Shown here: positions 50,900 to 63,188 of the stretch, piece by piece
How positions within the stretch are numbered: the first letter of the stretch is position 1
Layout: the number at the start of each line of letters is the position of its first letter
Assembly (NCBI GenBank): GCA_028023455.1
Contig: JAQFVV010006294.1
Coordinates: 3,931,001 to 3,995,000 of the forward strand
Reading direction: 5' to 3'
DNA: 64,000 bases
DNA from: Epiperipatus broadwayi
Taxonomy: Eukaryota; Onychophora; Udeonychophora; Euonychophora; Peripatidae
The notes under the pieces: generated by a model
Seen by the model: only the letters and a program-made list of their open reading frames with translations
Told to the model about the DNA's origin: nothing
Databases searched by the model: none
Position numbers and translations under genes: made by a program

Positions 50900-52490
50900 T
50901 CTTTAAACAAAATAATAAATGCAATTACACGTAGTGTTGATATTTTATTTCTTAAAAAGATCTTGACTGTTCATTTGCGAAGTTCCATTTAGCTCTAGAA
51001 GATTTTACTAGTTGATAGGGAAGACGCTGAGCATTGTACTAGAGATAAGAACCGATAGGCAATTTACTTTAATCTAGCAACCATTTTACATAAAAGTTTG
51101 AATATCCAGAGTATTTTTATCACTTCTAGTAAATTAAAGTATTTATAAATTTACACTTCTTGTATAGTTTTAACTTAATAGATAATTTGTTTTAATTCCT
51201 CTTCTGTTTCGAGTAAAAGCAAAAGAACGAGAAAAAAAACTCATTTCAATATTTTCAACCTCATTTACATAGAAAAGCTTTTGCTATCTTAATAAATTTT
51301 TGGGATCATCTCCATAATAAATAAAGACTATTAGTTTTGAAACTAAGGGAAAATTAATTAAATAAAAATATCAACTTGTGCAGATTTCATTTCCCTTCTT
51401 TATTTCAATCCTACATGTATGTACGTGTGTATATATATGTGTAAATGAATACACATACCTTAGGTTTCAAAAGGATCTCAATGTAACTTTGTCATTGCCA
51501 ATATAAGTTACAATATATATCTAAACAACCTACATTTCATTTTTGTGTGACAAACCCAACACCTTTAAACTTATCATATTAGTTATGGTTGATATCTATA
51601 CTTTTTTTTTTTGTTGCTTGTTTTATCATTGCTATTTGTATCTTTAATTTTCTATAATAATCTAATTTGGATTTAATAAAATGCACTTCTAAATTAAAAT
51701 AGAATGAATAACAGTACAGAAATACATACATATACTGAAACAGTAAGATTTGCTTTGCAGATCTTTGTTTCACCTTTTCTCACCTCTTTCCTATCTTCAT
51801 ACCTTAGTTTAAACTCCCAGTGTATCGTAGTGTGTCTGCAATGCGCTTATATGCTGAAAATCCCGCCCAATTTTAAATGAGTACAACGCTCTTGTTATAT
51901 ATATTTGTGTTTCTAATTCCCAGTCTAAATAAATATTGTAAATTATGTGTATGTACACGTAAAAAAGATTTGTTTCAAAAGTAGATTATATAGGTCATAA
52001 TTGTGCACACACTGTGATATATTTATTTTCAAAACTTAAGTTAAAATAATAGTTTGTTGTTTAAAATTATTTCTGTTTAAATCTGTTTATAAAGAGATAT
52101 TACATTCGTAATATTTGTTTTAGTTTAAAATAAAATTATATTTGTCCCATAAGTAGATTTAAACATTGAAAATTAAAAGTAAAATAATTTTGTTTTTAGA
52201 TTTTAAAATCAAGCTACATATTTTCTGTTTAAAATAAATGAGGGTTGGTAAGAAACAATAGTTAATTGCTGTTCTAGTAGATTATCTAGAAATACAGCAG
52301 ATGTCTACTTAAGGTAGTTTTTAATTAGCAAAAATTTTTTTTATGAAATCAAAGTTTTAATCCGAATGTCTACAAGATAGTTAACAATAGAAAATTACTT
52401 ACAACTTTGATGAATTACTTTGGACATTCGGATGAATTTGATTACAGCCTGATAAAATATCAAATTTTATTTTTGTTACGCTCCATGGCA
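50900..52490. other. AT-rich stretch
   Basis: No gene recognised. Around 52300-52450 the strings ATCCGAATGTCTACAAGATAG and ACTTTGGACATTCGGATGAA form an imperfect inverted repeat (CGAATGTC/GACATTCG) about 70 bp apart. Confidence 0.45.
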
Positions 52491-52510
52491 GTTCTATTGT
52501 AAAGCTCGGA

Positions 52511-52521
52511 TATATTTATAG
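52511..52521 (+). promoter_or_regulatory. TATA-box-like element
   Basis: TATATTTATAG stands about 30 bp ahead of TTCATTCAGC, an initiator-like string, at the left edge of a GC-richer exon-like block. Confidence 0.3.
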
Positions 52522-52544
52522 AGAGAGTTTTTCTTTTGTTTGTT

Positions 52545-52976
52545 CATTCAGCATTTTGATTTTATTAATTGATTTTCTGACTGTTATTCTTTGCTGTTCT
52601 GACAGTTTGCTTTGAAGAGAAGAATTAGCCTGCAAGTTTTAGTGTTTGAAGTTGATTTTTCGTCTTCTAGTAAACTTTAAAATATTAAAACACTACGTCT
52701 AAAGTGTTCTCTGAAAGAGTTTAAATTTGCTGAGAGTTTAAACTGCAATCTCAAAATGACCGAGTAGAGATGGCAAGACTATTTTCCTTTTGGAAATGGC
52801 CGACCGCTGCACCATACCATCCGATGCCTTCATGTAAGAAGCCCTAAAGACTGTCATGGCTGCTAAAATGCGAACTGTTAACTGGAGTTTGCTGTCAAAT
52901 TCTTATGAGTGCTGCTACAATCAAGCTGGAAAGAATCTCCACCTGAAACTACCTTCAAATGCCTACTTCTGATGAG
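52545..52976 (+). other. Exon-like transcribed block, possibly noncoding first exon or LTR
   Basis: About 430 bp of balanced composition sit downstream of a TATA-like box and end at the donor GATGAG followed by GTAACC. No long frame runs through it (MTE then a stop). It could be the 5' untranslated exon of the small ORF at 53643, or part of a solo LTR beginning at TGTTACGCTCC (about 52479). No second copy in the window helps to decide. Confidence 0.3.
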
Positions 52977-53642
52977 GTAACCCAAAATTAACCCAAGAGC
53001 TCTTGTGATCATATATTCCTATTACTAAGCTATAGCTAATTCAATTGTTTCTATTTTGCTTTACCTTATAATTCTGTTTTATAATTCTTCAAATGTTGTA
53101 ATTTAATTAGTGTGTTCTATCTCTATACTTGGGTTAATATTTTGTATCTTAATCTGTTTCTTTTATTATGATGATGTGCCAGCATAGTCATCGACCGAGC
53201 AAATTATTCTTTTTATTTTTGTCCCATTTGTTATCTCATTTAATCACTCGTTCGAGGGCTATATTACTATTATTCAAGTATTTAATAATTTTACAGTTAA
53301 AATCCACATATTTATTGGTTAACAGAATATGAGAATATGTGTGAGGTCAATGAGTAAATATTTAATAAATGCATGATTGCGCAATTAACTTATCCATTTT
53401 CTTTTGACCCCGCAATCATACATTCTCCCACTTTAAATATGTTTCATTGTTTTGCTTAATTTCTAAGCTTATAATTTGGAGGTCGAGAATGGGCGGAATT
53501 TTTTAAAATAAATATTTGGGGAATTGATTAGGTGCTTTCTCAACTAGGTGACTCCTTTTAAAATATTTTATAATTTTATTCGAGTGTTGCTAGTAGGTGT
53601 ATCGGGTGTTTGAGACCACTTTGCTCCTCCTAAGGGCTTTAA

Positions 53643-53801
53643 ATGTCTAAGACCGTTTCCTCTTCACTTTCTGCGGTTCCCAGTCAGAGTGTGTACTCGA
53701 ATTGTCACACCTGTGAATTCTACGCAGTTGTTACACAGTCGCTGAATACTTGGATGAGTCCAGACTTGGGCTGCCACGTGACACCACTTCCTATGGATTA
53801 A
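53643..53801 (+). CDS. Small ORF, 52 residues, CxxC motif, unknown
   Basis: The frame starts MSKTVSSSLSAVPSQSVYSN and continues CHTCEFYAVV to a stop after LPMD. Codons use G and C at third positions far more than surrounding DNA, which suggests real or recently real coding sequence. A likely acceptor, TTTGCTCCTCCTAAG, lies 12 bp before the ATG and could pair with the donor at 52977. It might be a short peptide gene, the head of a retrotransposon gag, or an exon whose continuation was missed. The CHTC pair alone does not make a zinc finger. Confidence 0.35.
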   Translation: MSKTVSSSLSAVPSQSVYSNCHTCEFYAVVTQSLNTWMSPDLGCHVTPLPMD

Positions 53802-53804
53802 GGG

Positions 53805-56600
53805 CAAGATGCCTTACCGTATTTTATTTCACTTATTTATTATTTATTTTGCATAGCTCCAGTGGTTTAAACATATCACACCCTCCATCCTTTGCAAAAA
53901 TTCCTCACTAACACCACCGACCTCCTAATGTAATTTAATTAATTCTATGAATATAAATGCCTTAATAACATCACCACCTTATAACTTAACAAGTATTAGT
54001 CCGTTCTATTCTCAAATTCAAGAAATGTTATATTAAACTTTAGTGTCATTAAACCCTTTTATTCAATTATTTCTGATATTTACTTAAAACACCTCGCATA
54101 TCTTCGTAAACTTTCTTAGGCACATTATCGTAATGTTATTTATTAGCCCGAGGTATAGAGAATGCATTAACCTATAAATGTAAATTTTCATTAATATTAT
54201 TTGAAAAACACAATCTTAGTAAACATCACTGTCTAACATATGCAGATAGGGTGCATATTATATATATTTTGAGAGAGTAATAAATCTTTTAAATTTACTA
54301 AATTTTGATTCTTTATTTTCTTGATCTATATCACTGCCTCAGTTTATATCTGTTATACATCTCTTTTGTGCCATCCATAGATGTTGTTAGCAAACCCAAG
54401 CTTATAGTGTAGTATAGAGTCTCTTAGTTTCTCCCTGATCACCGGCACCTGTTAAAAGGTTATATTATTAGTAGCATCAGATGCGTTATCACGTAGGTGG
54501 CACTGTGGAATTTAGACTTTAGATTCGAACCTAGGATATCTAGAAGGCAATCCTCCTAGAGTGAACAGTTTTATATTTGGGGTTTGAATTCTGCAGTGTG
54601 TTAGCGAGATAGACGAATCTGACCGTTACAATACATGTATTGATTTATATTTTTATTCCTTCCATTTTAACTTTCAAATATATTTTACTGATAACCAAAT
54701 TAGATTTTTACAGCAAACTAAAGATGCAATTAATTGTAATGACAAAACAAACAAGTTGAACTTGAAAATTTAAATTTATTTCCCAAAAATGGAATGTTGC
54801 TCTTAGTCCTTAAATCATGCTCACATCAGCTATCCATTTTAAACTATTTTCAGATAATTTTTTTAATTTAAAAATATTTTTTTATGATATATTAGTTCTA
54901 AATCAAATATCTAGATAACAGGAATTATTGGGAATTTTAAAAATAACAATATAGAAAGTTCAGAGCCAACTAGACACATTTAGAGTTTATTCATATTGTT
55001 AGGTATCTATTTCTAAATAAATATTACTTGAATTATAATAGGAAATTAATCAAATGAAAATGTTTTGATGCCAGAGACTAAATGGAAGCACATCTTGCCA
55101 ATATTATTTTTACTATTTTAAAAAGAATATTAAGTTCAGATTTTTTAAGCATGAAGGTTAAATCAAAGTCTTTTGTTTTAATCATTTACTTCTGCTTATT
55201 TCTGTTTGTTTTTTTTTAACTTAATTTTACTTTTTGAATTAATTTTATTTATTGAATTTATGTTCTCATAGCTGCAAGTGTATTTAACACAATTCAAATT
55301 CTTATAAATGCTATACTTAATGGAGTGCCAGTAATTAATTAAATATTTGATTTTATTGGTGTGTAAAATTGGATTTTTTTTTCCAAAAAAATTGACCAGG
55401 AATTCCAAATTAACATTTACAATCTGGATCAAACCATTAAAAGAATTCATCATCAACTTATTTACACAACACTACAAAAATCTTTTTCTGATTCTAAATC
55501 TTCTAACTTTTTTGATGATTTAAACTTCTTAAATGGTATATACTAATTGTAAAATCATTATTGGCCACTGTTATATCTCATCAGCATTCAACTTATTTAA
55601 TACTTCACAAAAGTAAGTAATAAGTATTGGTTTACTTACACTATTAGAGTGGCAGAATCTGGAGATTAAGGAGTATGGATTGCATACAGTTTTGTTGCTG
55701 AATTTATAAATTCCAGAGCAATAAAGCCATTGGATTGTTATTTATTCATAACAATATTACACACTTCTTAATCTTTCCAAAGGGCACTTATTATTTCTGA
55801 GTATTAGGTCAAGAATTGCCTTGTGTGATTTAGTGCAGTGATAGAATACAAACTGCAGAGCATAAGATCCTCAGATTGATTCTAATGCTGGCCCTTCTGG
55901 CACTCAAACTCTTCAGCAATAAAGCGATTCAATTACTTTGTCAAGAATTGCCCTAAGCACTATACAGTGCATCAAATAATCAAGGAAAGAATATTAAATC
56001 TCCATCTTGAACAAAAAATTTCTTGATTGCCTTAACTCGTATGATTACTTTTATTTGTTTACATTTTAAGAAAGTATTTTATTAAATATTATTCATAATA
56101 AATTATATTTACAGTAAACCAAAAAATAAAACTAGTCATAATGTTGTAAAGAATTTTGGCCGAATTACATAAAAATATATTATGTAATCTCACAACAATT
56201 GCTAAATACAGATTTGATATGGCTAGATGTAAACTTTTTCATCGTCTCTTTTCTAACAATTGCGCTTAACTGTACCCTTTTGCTTAACTTCATTCTATTT
56301 TGCCTCGTATTTTCTTGTCTTATTACTAATATCTACAAGGAACATCCTTGAGATAGAATGAAGATGTTCATCAGTTGATCAAAATCACATTAATAGCAAA
56401 TATATTATTTCAGGACAAGACAATGATAAACTACACCACAATATTATAATAAAAATGTATAAACATACAGGAAAAAAATTAATTATATTATATTGTTGAA
56501 AGATGCATCCCTCAGATGATTAAACATTTATCTCAATATTAAAAATGAACCAATAATTTTTCCGGTATTTGTTAATTAGCCATTGTACATCGTGTAATGG
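53805..56600. other. AT-rich stretch with a possible SINE relic
   Basis: At 54521-54531 the minus strand reads GGTTCGAATCT, a near-perfect pol III B box, inside a GC-richer 150-bp patch. No clear A box, tail or target duplication was found, so this is at most a relic. The rest holds no recognised gene. Confidence 0.35.
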
Positions 56601-57200
56601 CGCTGTTTCTGTTCATAAACACAAAAATATGCCGTTTACGCGGCCGAAGTCATGGCGTATAGAAAAGTTCTGTTCATATTAGCTGTTAGAGATGGTGTTG
56701 CACACAAATTATGGCCCGCTGATGTGCTTCGCAATACTATGCAAATAGTGTGTACTTGTAATTCAACTGGCCATAATGTTTTAATGTTCAAAGTAATAAT
56801 GTTACACCCTATCTGACGTACTATTACATAGTAATAATTGTAAGGCCGGCCCCGTGCTTCCCTACACATGTTGGAAGGTGAAAATCATTTCAAAAGGGTA
56901 GGGCCAAACACCATTTCCCAAAACTCACATGAATAGGCAGGTTTTCATGAGACAGCTACGAGACAAATCGTAATCTTTGTTGAATAACGTACATTTGTAA
57001 ATAAAGTGTTTTGTTTTTGACATTTAATGTAGAATGCTAAGAATAATGTAAACTTGTTGGACGTTGGACATTGTTTTGGAAATCATAAACTTGGTTTGAT
57101 CAGAGTAATGCATCTTTTGTATGATCCTTCGGACCTGCAAACCAGCCGCCTCCCCCTTTCCAGCACTACGCGCTGAAATGTAATTGAATGCAATTTCATT
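56580..57200. other. GC-richer patch with CpGs, unidentified
   Basis: It includes GTTTACGCGGCCGAAG and GTAAGGCCGGCCCCGTGC. A 54-codon plus frame at 56652 (MAYRKVLFILAVRDGVAHKL) overlaps a 77-codon minus frame, and neither has clear support. It could be a promoter-like island or an old repeat. Confidence 0.25.
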
Positions 57201-60200
57201 TCATTTGGGCTGATTAGTTTGTTAATCAAGTGTTTTTTTTTGTTTAAACGTTTCATTTCTGGCCAGGAAACATTATATTAAAATGTTTTTGCACAGAAGC
57301 AGCACCACCACACGATGTACAGTGGCCAATTTACAATTACCATTGTGTTGCTAGTCTACATGATGATTAAAATCATTTGGACATTAGTTGTTGATATAAG
57401 TACATAGGGGGAATCTAAAGCTACAAATAGAAAATTGCCACTGAAATATAAAAAGTGTAAAGCAATAACAACTTGATGTGGTAAAAATAGAAATTCATCA
57501 TTTATGAATGACTTCTTAAAGTGAAATGAACGGGTATGTGAGATTTTAGATAAGAAAATGATGTCAACTGTACATGGAATAAATAACAAATAAGTATGGA
57601 TTTTGTTGCCAAAAAAGAATAATGCAAGAATTGTTTATTGGATATAATTCTATGAATGATTGATAGATAATTTTATTTTGTGAGTTCTCAATATTATTAC
57701 AATTTTATATCTCAACAATTCAAGCGAGTAACCATAACAAAGTTTTATGATCCGATTCAACTAGAAATTAAAAAACATACACAAAAAGTATACTTGTAGC
57801 TATCATTGATTGGTATGACAAAGCTAAAAGCAGAAAAAATAAGAATGTTATTTGGACAATATAAAATTGAAGTAAAAGAATGAATTGTAAGTTTTTGTTA
57901 ATCCACTTAACTTTTTATGAACAAATTTTTCAGCAGAAAAAATATTGAGCATACACATGACCATTAGCAAATGGAGTTCACACAAATTAAATAGATTACT
58001 TTATTGATAGCCAATGATGGAAAGCTTCAGTTTTAATATTGAAAATTGTGTAACAGATTATAAATGATTTGTGTCAATTTTAAGGAAAATGACCAACAAA
58101 CAATCCTCAAGCCCCATCTAAGATTTTAAATCCAATATATTTATTGTTTTTGGTAATAATATCAAAATTAACCTGAGGTTTTGAATGCAAATCATAGAAA
58201 CCAGACAAATTATCAATGGAAATGAAAAAAATAAGTAAAGATAAATCTGAAAAAAATATGATTAAGATGAAATTTTCAGAAAAATTAAAATGGATATTAA
58301 AAGATAATTGGAAAGAAAAGTAGATATATCAAGAATAAAAATATAATAAAACCAATATTTATAATATATATTCAAGAAAATACTGAAAATACTAAATACA
58401 ATCTTTAATGCATTTCCGATGCTAAGCATCCTTAGCAAAAGGCAACAATGAATAGAAAATTTCAAAGATTCCCCCAAAAAAATAAAACGCAATATTATAG
58501 AAACAAAATTGAAAAATAACATCAATCACATGGTGAAATAGTGAGATTTAAAAAAACTTCTAACCCAAAATGGAATTTATTGGAAACCAAAAATCTAATT
58601 AAAATTGAAGAAATACTTAGGACTATATAGATCAATTATATAAACAAAACCTTTGATGATACAAAATGAAATCTGCTTGCCTTGAGATCAAAAAATTCAC
58701 AGAAAATAATTGCACTGCATTAGAAATTTTACAGAAAATTGAAAGTTTTAACAAATTATGCTAATAAGTTTTTTTAAAAAAATTCAGTATAACCGGAAAA
58801 AAATATAAAAAAATCTTCATAGAACTTATAAACCATTAAATAAAATATGTCAAAAGCAAGTCAGATTATGATGAAAATTGTAAATTAAACTATGTGTGCA
58901 AATACATAAAATGAAATGATCATTGTACATAATATAATTAAAAAGTTATCAGAACAAAGTCAACATGTGCAATACAACAAAGCATTTCATTCAGATAATC
59001 ACAGAGTTTATAACAAGTCTCTATACAAGAGTAGATCTTAACTAAAAACAGTTTATGGTCAAAACATATTAGCTTTTTAAGGACAAAAAAGTTAAAGAGG
59101 GGTACAAATAGTATAGTAAACATATAATCAAAAAATTATAAAGACAAATGTGAATTCAGGATTAGTGAAAAAAAAATCATCAGTTATATATAGTAATGAT
59201 AGTACATTTATAATTAAATAACAGAATGAAAAAATGAGATTATAACTAAGTATGAATCAGAGATTATGATGAAAGATAAAAGATTTGAAAAATGATGACA
59301 AAGATAAAATTTGTTGATAGTTCTATAGCAAAGCTTATATTTTAATCTCTTCTTTATTCTTTTTTCTTTTCTGGAGTTAGGATAGTTAGTTATAAAAACT
59401 GTAATGCTAATGGCATGGATGTCTCCGTATCTCCTATAAATAAACAATTTTTCTATACTATTTTTAATACAATGAAATAATTAAAAAATGAATGGAATAA
59501 AACAAATATTTATAGAACTTCTTATTTAAATAAACTCCATTTGACATACTCTTCCAAAATTATAAACTCATAATCATCCCTATTTTCAGTGTGAAGTTAA
59601 ATTGACCATAATAAAAAAATACCAAAAATGTTTACATAAATATTTAGAATTTTGAAGCTTTATATAATGCAGTAATTCTGATTTATTTTATTCATTCTCA
59701 ATACTATAACTAGAAATGATAACCACTCACAATAATAATAATAGTAATAAAAAAAAATTATATGTACAGATCAAAACAATAAAGTGATAAAATAAAAACA
59801 GGGCAAATTCCTTTCCAATAACTCCTCACAGAGGCTTTATAAAATGGTACAACAAATTTAATGATTTTATTCCCCTCTTTATTTTTATGCTTTTTTATTT
59901 TTATCATAGAGATAATTTTTATTTCACTTCTGAAATGTCAATAAATATTTCGATTATACTAGAAAAGTCATTATCAGAATAGGTTAAGTCAATGAAAGAA
60001 TGAGAAAGAGGATTACAACCTAATAATAATTCTTACTGCATATATATTGTGCATTAACTAATCTGGAGAAAGGTTTATTAATTCCAGAGTTGCTTCATAA
60101 AGCAGTTTTCAGGCAATAAATGATCCACCATCAGTGATTACTGCTATATCTGCTTCTGCTTATTAAGCAGTTTTGCCGCATGTCTTATTTGATTGGGCGA

Positions 60201-60239
60201 AATGTTTTCTTTTTTTAATGATGTAAAAACTATAAGCCA
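57200..60239. other. AT-rich stretch
   Basis: No gene or repeat end was recognised. Frames here are Phe/Ile/Leu/Asn-rich chance frames. Confidence 0.5.
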
Positions 60240-60475
60240 ATAAACATCACATGACCACCACTTCTTATGCTTGTGTATAACTGTTGTTAAAACAAGCAAA
60301 ACTCACTATAGATATTGCCATACACAGCAAGCTAGAGTAATCAATGGAAACTAGTCTGGGGATATTGGATGAGTAGGCACTAGATGGGGATTTTATGCAC
60401 AAGCGTTCTGGCATCCATTGATTACTCTAGCTTGCTGTGTGTGGCAATATGTATAGAGAGTTTTGCCTGTTTTAA
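60240..60475. mobile_element. Foldback element family B, copy 2 (internally deleted)
   Basis: It begins with sequence like the outer left of copy 1 (AACATCACATGACCACCAC), then AAGCAAAACTC and GAGTAATCAATGG. It jumps directly to the inverse strand (AAACTAGTCTGGGGATATTGG, TAGGCACTAGATGGGGATTT) and ends GAGAGTTTTGCCTG. So it keeps one full right module and a shortened left one. The terminal pieces differ from copy 1 (TATTGCCATACACAGCAAGC on the left), so it is a distinct subfamily with matching left and right ends. Confidence 0.85.
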
Positions 60476-60733
60476 AAACTATAAGCATGACATCAACAGA
60501 AATATAGGCATTTGATACATCTGAAACATAGCTTTCTAATGATGTCTTTAAAAAAAAAATCCAATGAAATTTGAATTTTTTATTAATTTTTTTCGTAACA
60601 GGCGCATTTAATTTTTTTTTTTTATCAATTTTCTAATTTCCACAAAGCAATAAAGACAGAAAACTTTTATTGGCCTCACAACTTAGACAAAACGGATTAA
60701 AAATACGCTGATCATTCACAAACAAGGCCTTCC

Positions 60734-60769
60734 ATGGAGTCTAAACATGATTGCAGAAATATCGGTCTT
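60734..60769 (+). CDS. Candidate first exon, 12 codons, unknown gene
   Basis: The ATG in TTCCATGG opens MESKHDCRNIGL and reaches the donor CTT followed by GTAAGC in phase 0. That fits the phase-0 acceptor of the exon at 61552. It is short, so the link is tentative. Confidence 0.22.
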
Positions 60770-61341
60770 GTAAGCATACAATTTTAATTTTTTTAATAAT
60801 ATTTTTAATTTTTTTTTAATTATTTGAAAAATGATTTAATTTTTATTAATTTGCGTTTGTATTGGTGTGTGTGTATATAAATTCTATAATATTTATTTAT
60901 GCTCATATGAATTCATATGTACAGTAATTTTGTGTGTTCTAATCCAAGTTTGAGGCAAACTTATTTTATAAAAATGATTCTCAAAAGGTTTATTATGTTT
61001 ATATGGTGTGTTTGTGTTTACTCTTGCGTGTTGTATAACAAGTAATGATTTACAAAACTAATAATCAAATGTACAGAAAGATTGCATATGCAGGCTAATA
61101 ATCAAATTCTGATTCTTGGTATGACTTGATACTCATGTTGTGGAGTCACTAGTTTTGCTGTATCTTTCATCACATTATTTGCAAGTCTATAGCTAAGTGC
61201 AAATAAATTATATCTATGAGATACAAAAAATATAACAAGATTGCATCACTGTTGTGCATAAAGAATATAAACATCACTGATGTACACAAAAAAATATAAA
61301 ATGAAGAGATGGAATTCATTTTATCAGTGATACAGACAGTA

Positions 61342-61719
61342 GCCTACAATTTATAATTTTAGATAGACAAAAAGCCAAATGCTATGATGACAAATGCATA
61401 TCCATCTTCTGGAAATGATTTGTTTGCATCTTTTACTAGGATGAATCTTTTTCTTATAGATTCCTTTGAGATTTATCAACTTTTGGGATATAAGATAAAA
61501 ATGATGACTTCTTATGTGAATACTTTTGGAGCCTACAATTTGTAATTTTAGATAGACAAAAAGCCAATTGTTATGATGACAAATGCATATCCATCTTCTG
61601 GAAATGATTTGTTTGCATCTTTTACTAGGATGAATCTTTTTCTTATAGACTCCTTTGAGATTTATCAACTTTTGGGATACAAGATAAAAATGATGACTTC
61701 TTATGTGAATACTTTTGGA
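61342..61719 (+). repeat. Tandem duplication, 189-bp unit, two copies
   Basis: Units at 61342-61530 and 61531-61719 are almost identical. The few differences include two synonymous third-position changes in the plus-strand frame described for the exon at 61552. The period is a multiple of three, so frames on both strands stay open across the junction. This explains the repetitive minus-strand frame here, which is not taken as a gene. Confidence 0.92.
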
Positions 61720-61745
61720 GATTCTGAAGATATGGATTATCTTAG
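61552..61745 (+). CDS. Candidate exon, unknown protein, second copy of a duplicated exon
   Basis: The acceptor TTTGTAATTTTAG and the donor CTTAG followed by GTAAGA bound 194 bp. This is 64 codons from ATA in phase 0 plus two bases. The frame reads DKKPIVMMTNAYPSSGNDLF, then ASFTRMNLFLIDSFEIYQLL, then GYKIKMMTSYVNTFGDSEDM, a complex, protein-like composition. The first copy (61363-61545) has the same acceptor but no donor, and its frame stops after GAYNL, so this copy is the likely functional one. It could join the 12-codon exon at 60734. An acceptor at 62031 would add three residues and a stop. No family is recognised. Confidence 0.35.
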
Positions 61746-62840
61746 GTAAGAAGTATTATATATGGTTTGAAAAATAATTTTGTGAGGAATACAAAGAAAT
61801 TATCACTGAAGATGTAATTTAAACTTAGTTAATGATGAATTAGAAATTATGAACAAACGAGAAAGTAATAATTGTCGGATGTTGAAATTTCTTTTTTTCA
61901 TTATTTTTTAAATGGTAATCAGTATTTGTCTTAGCCTTATTGTTTCCTTAGTTTTTCTAGTTTCTATCAATGTAAAGTCTTTTGCTCTAACATTATTAAC
62001 ACTGAAGTTATTATGAAAATTGTGTCTCAGGTCAGTTTTTTAAAAACTTCAATATGGCGCCTGAAGAATCAAGCAGATTTTTTATTTCTAATTCTTAAAA
62101 AGTCTAGCAACTAGTGTTCCAAAATTTATCAGAAAATCAATGAATTTAAATCTAATAAACAGCTATAAGTAGTTGTTTCCTTTATTTTGTTAATTCAACA
62201 ATAGATATGTTTTTTCTTAAAAAAAAAAAAAACCCGTAAACACGTGATCTTTTACATAAAATGTCTCGATAAACAAATACAAAAGCCTATCGCGGATATA
62301 GATTAATAAAGGTGATATACATATACAGTATATTAAATATTAAACGTATGCTTATTATTCTTAATCCAATTTATAAATATCATTCGAACAAAACATAACA
62401 ATTTTAATAATAAAAATGCGCATTCTTGACAATAACGCCAAAAAATAATACAGAATTAATCTTTCAAATACGACTTAATTTTTAAAATAACGATGATGCA
62501 AACACAATTCATTACTTTAAATAAATCATTTAAAAAGTTTTCATACATAGTATCATTTTTAATAGAGTCAACTCAGTTAAGAATATTTAAATACATAACA
62601 TTGTGTACATAAAAATTGATAATTTACAAATACATAAGAAAATGTAAAAGTTAATTGTAAGCCTTAAATTTAAGAGTTGACACGAAAATAATAATCTTAT
62701 CGGCAAAACACTTAAAGTAATATAAAATACCACTCACCGGCTCATTTAATGACTATTAAACACGAGTTTTCACAAGCAAAATTAAAACCGCAGCAAATAA
62801 GAAAACTATTACAAAAAATGAACCGGAAAATATAAGTATA
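61746..62840. other. Intergenic stretch before NME5
   Basis: It contains a possible terminal exon start (GTGTCTCAG, then GTCAGTTTTTTAA, at 62031) and an AATAAA near 62152. It is otherwise A/T-rich. It separates the unknown exon at 61552 from the NME5 promoter. Confidence 0.3.
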
Positions 62841-62852
62841 AACGTGATTAAT

Positions 62853-62874
62853 ACGTGACGTCTACGTGACGTTT
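62853..62874 (+). promoter_or_regulatory. Two tandem TACGTGACGT motifs (CRE/E-box-like)
   Basis: TACGTGACGTC is followed at once by TACGTGACGTT. Each holds a CRE-like TGACGT and an ACGTG core. They lie about 315 bp upstream of the NME5 ATG. Confidence 0.4.
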
Positions 62875-63112
62875 AGAATATTACCTGTTTCAATATATCA
62901 TTGTATACAATATAAAAAAAAGAATAACTCAGTACATAAGTATTCATTACGTAAAATAACTTAAATGTTGTAGTAAATGTTTGAGTGTTGTTTTAATTGG
63001 CTTTAAAATTATTTTTCTTGGTCAATACAGTATTACAAATTCTAATCACTCTTTTTCATCAATTTTAGACTTTTTTCATCATTCTTACATGCGCATATCA
63101 CAAGTTTTTATC

Positions 63113-63126
63113 GTTGCCTTAGTAAC
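63113..63126 (+). promoter_or_regulatory. X-box (RFX-factor site) of NME5
   Basis: GTTGCCTTAGTAAC matches the strict X-box GTNRCC-N2-RGYAAC. It lies 62 bp upstream of the NME5 start codon, within the usual window of RFX-controlled ciliary genes. Confidence 0.75.
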
Positions 63127-63188
63127 TAAAACAAAGTAATGAATGAAAGCTTTTACTCTAATAATGTATATTTGATTGCTCCGGTCTT

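Noticed and set aside
54481-54600. tRNA gene on the minus strand
   Set aside because: Only a B box is convincing. There is no acceptor stem, A box or anticodon arm at proper spacing.
61351-61668. 105-codon minus-strand frame with a repeated sequence
   Set aside because: It exists because the 189-bp unit is a multiple of three and repeats. The plus strand has splice sites and better codon character.
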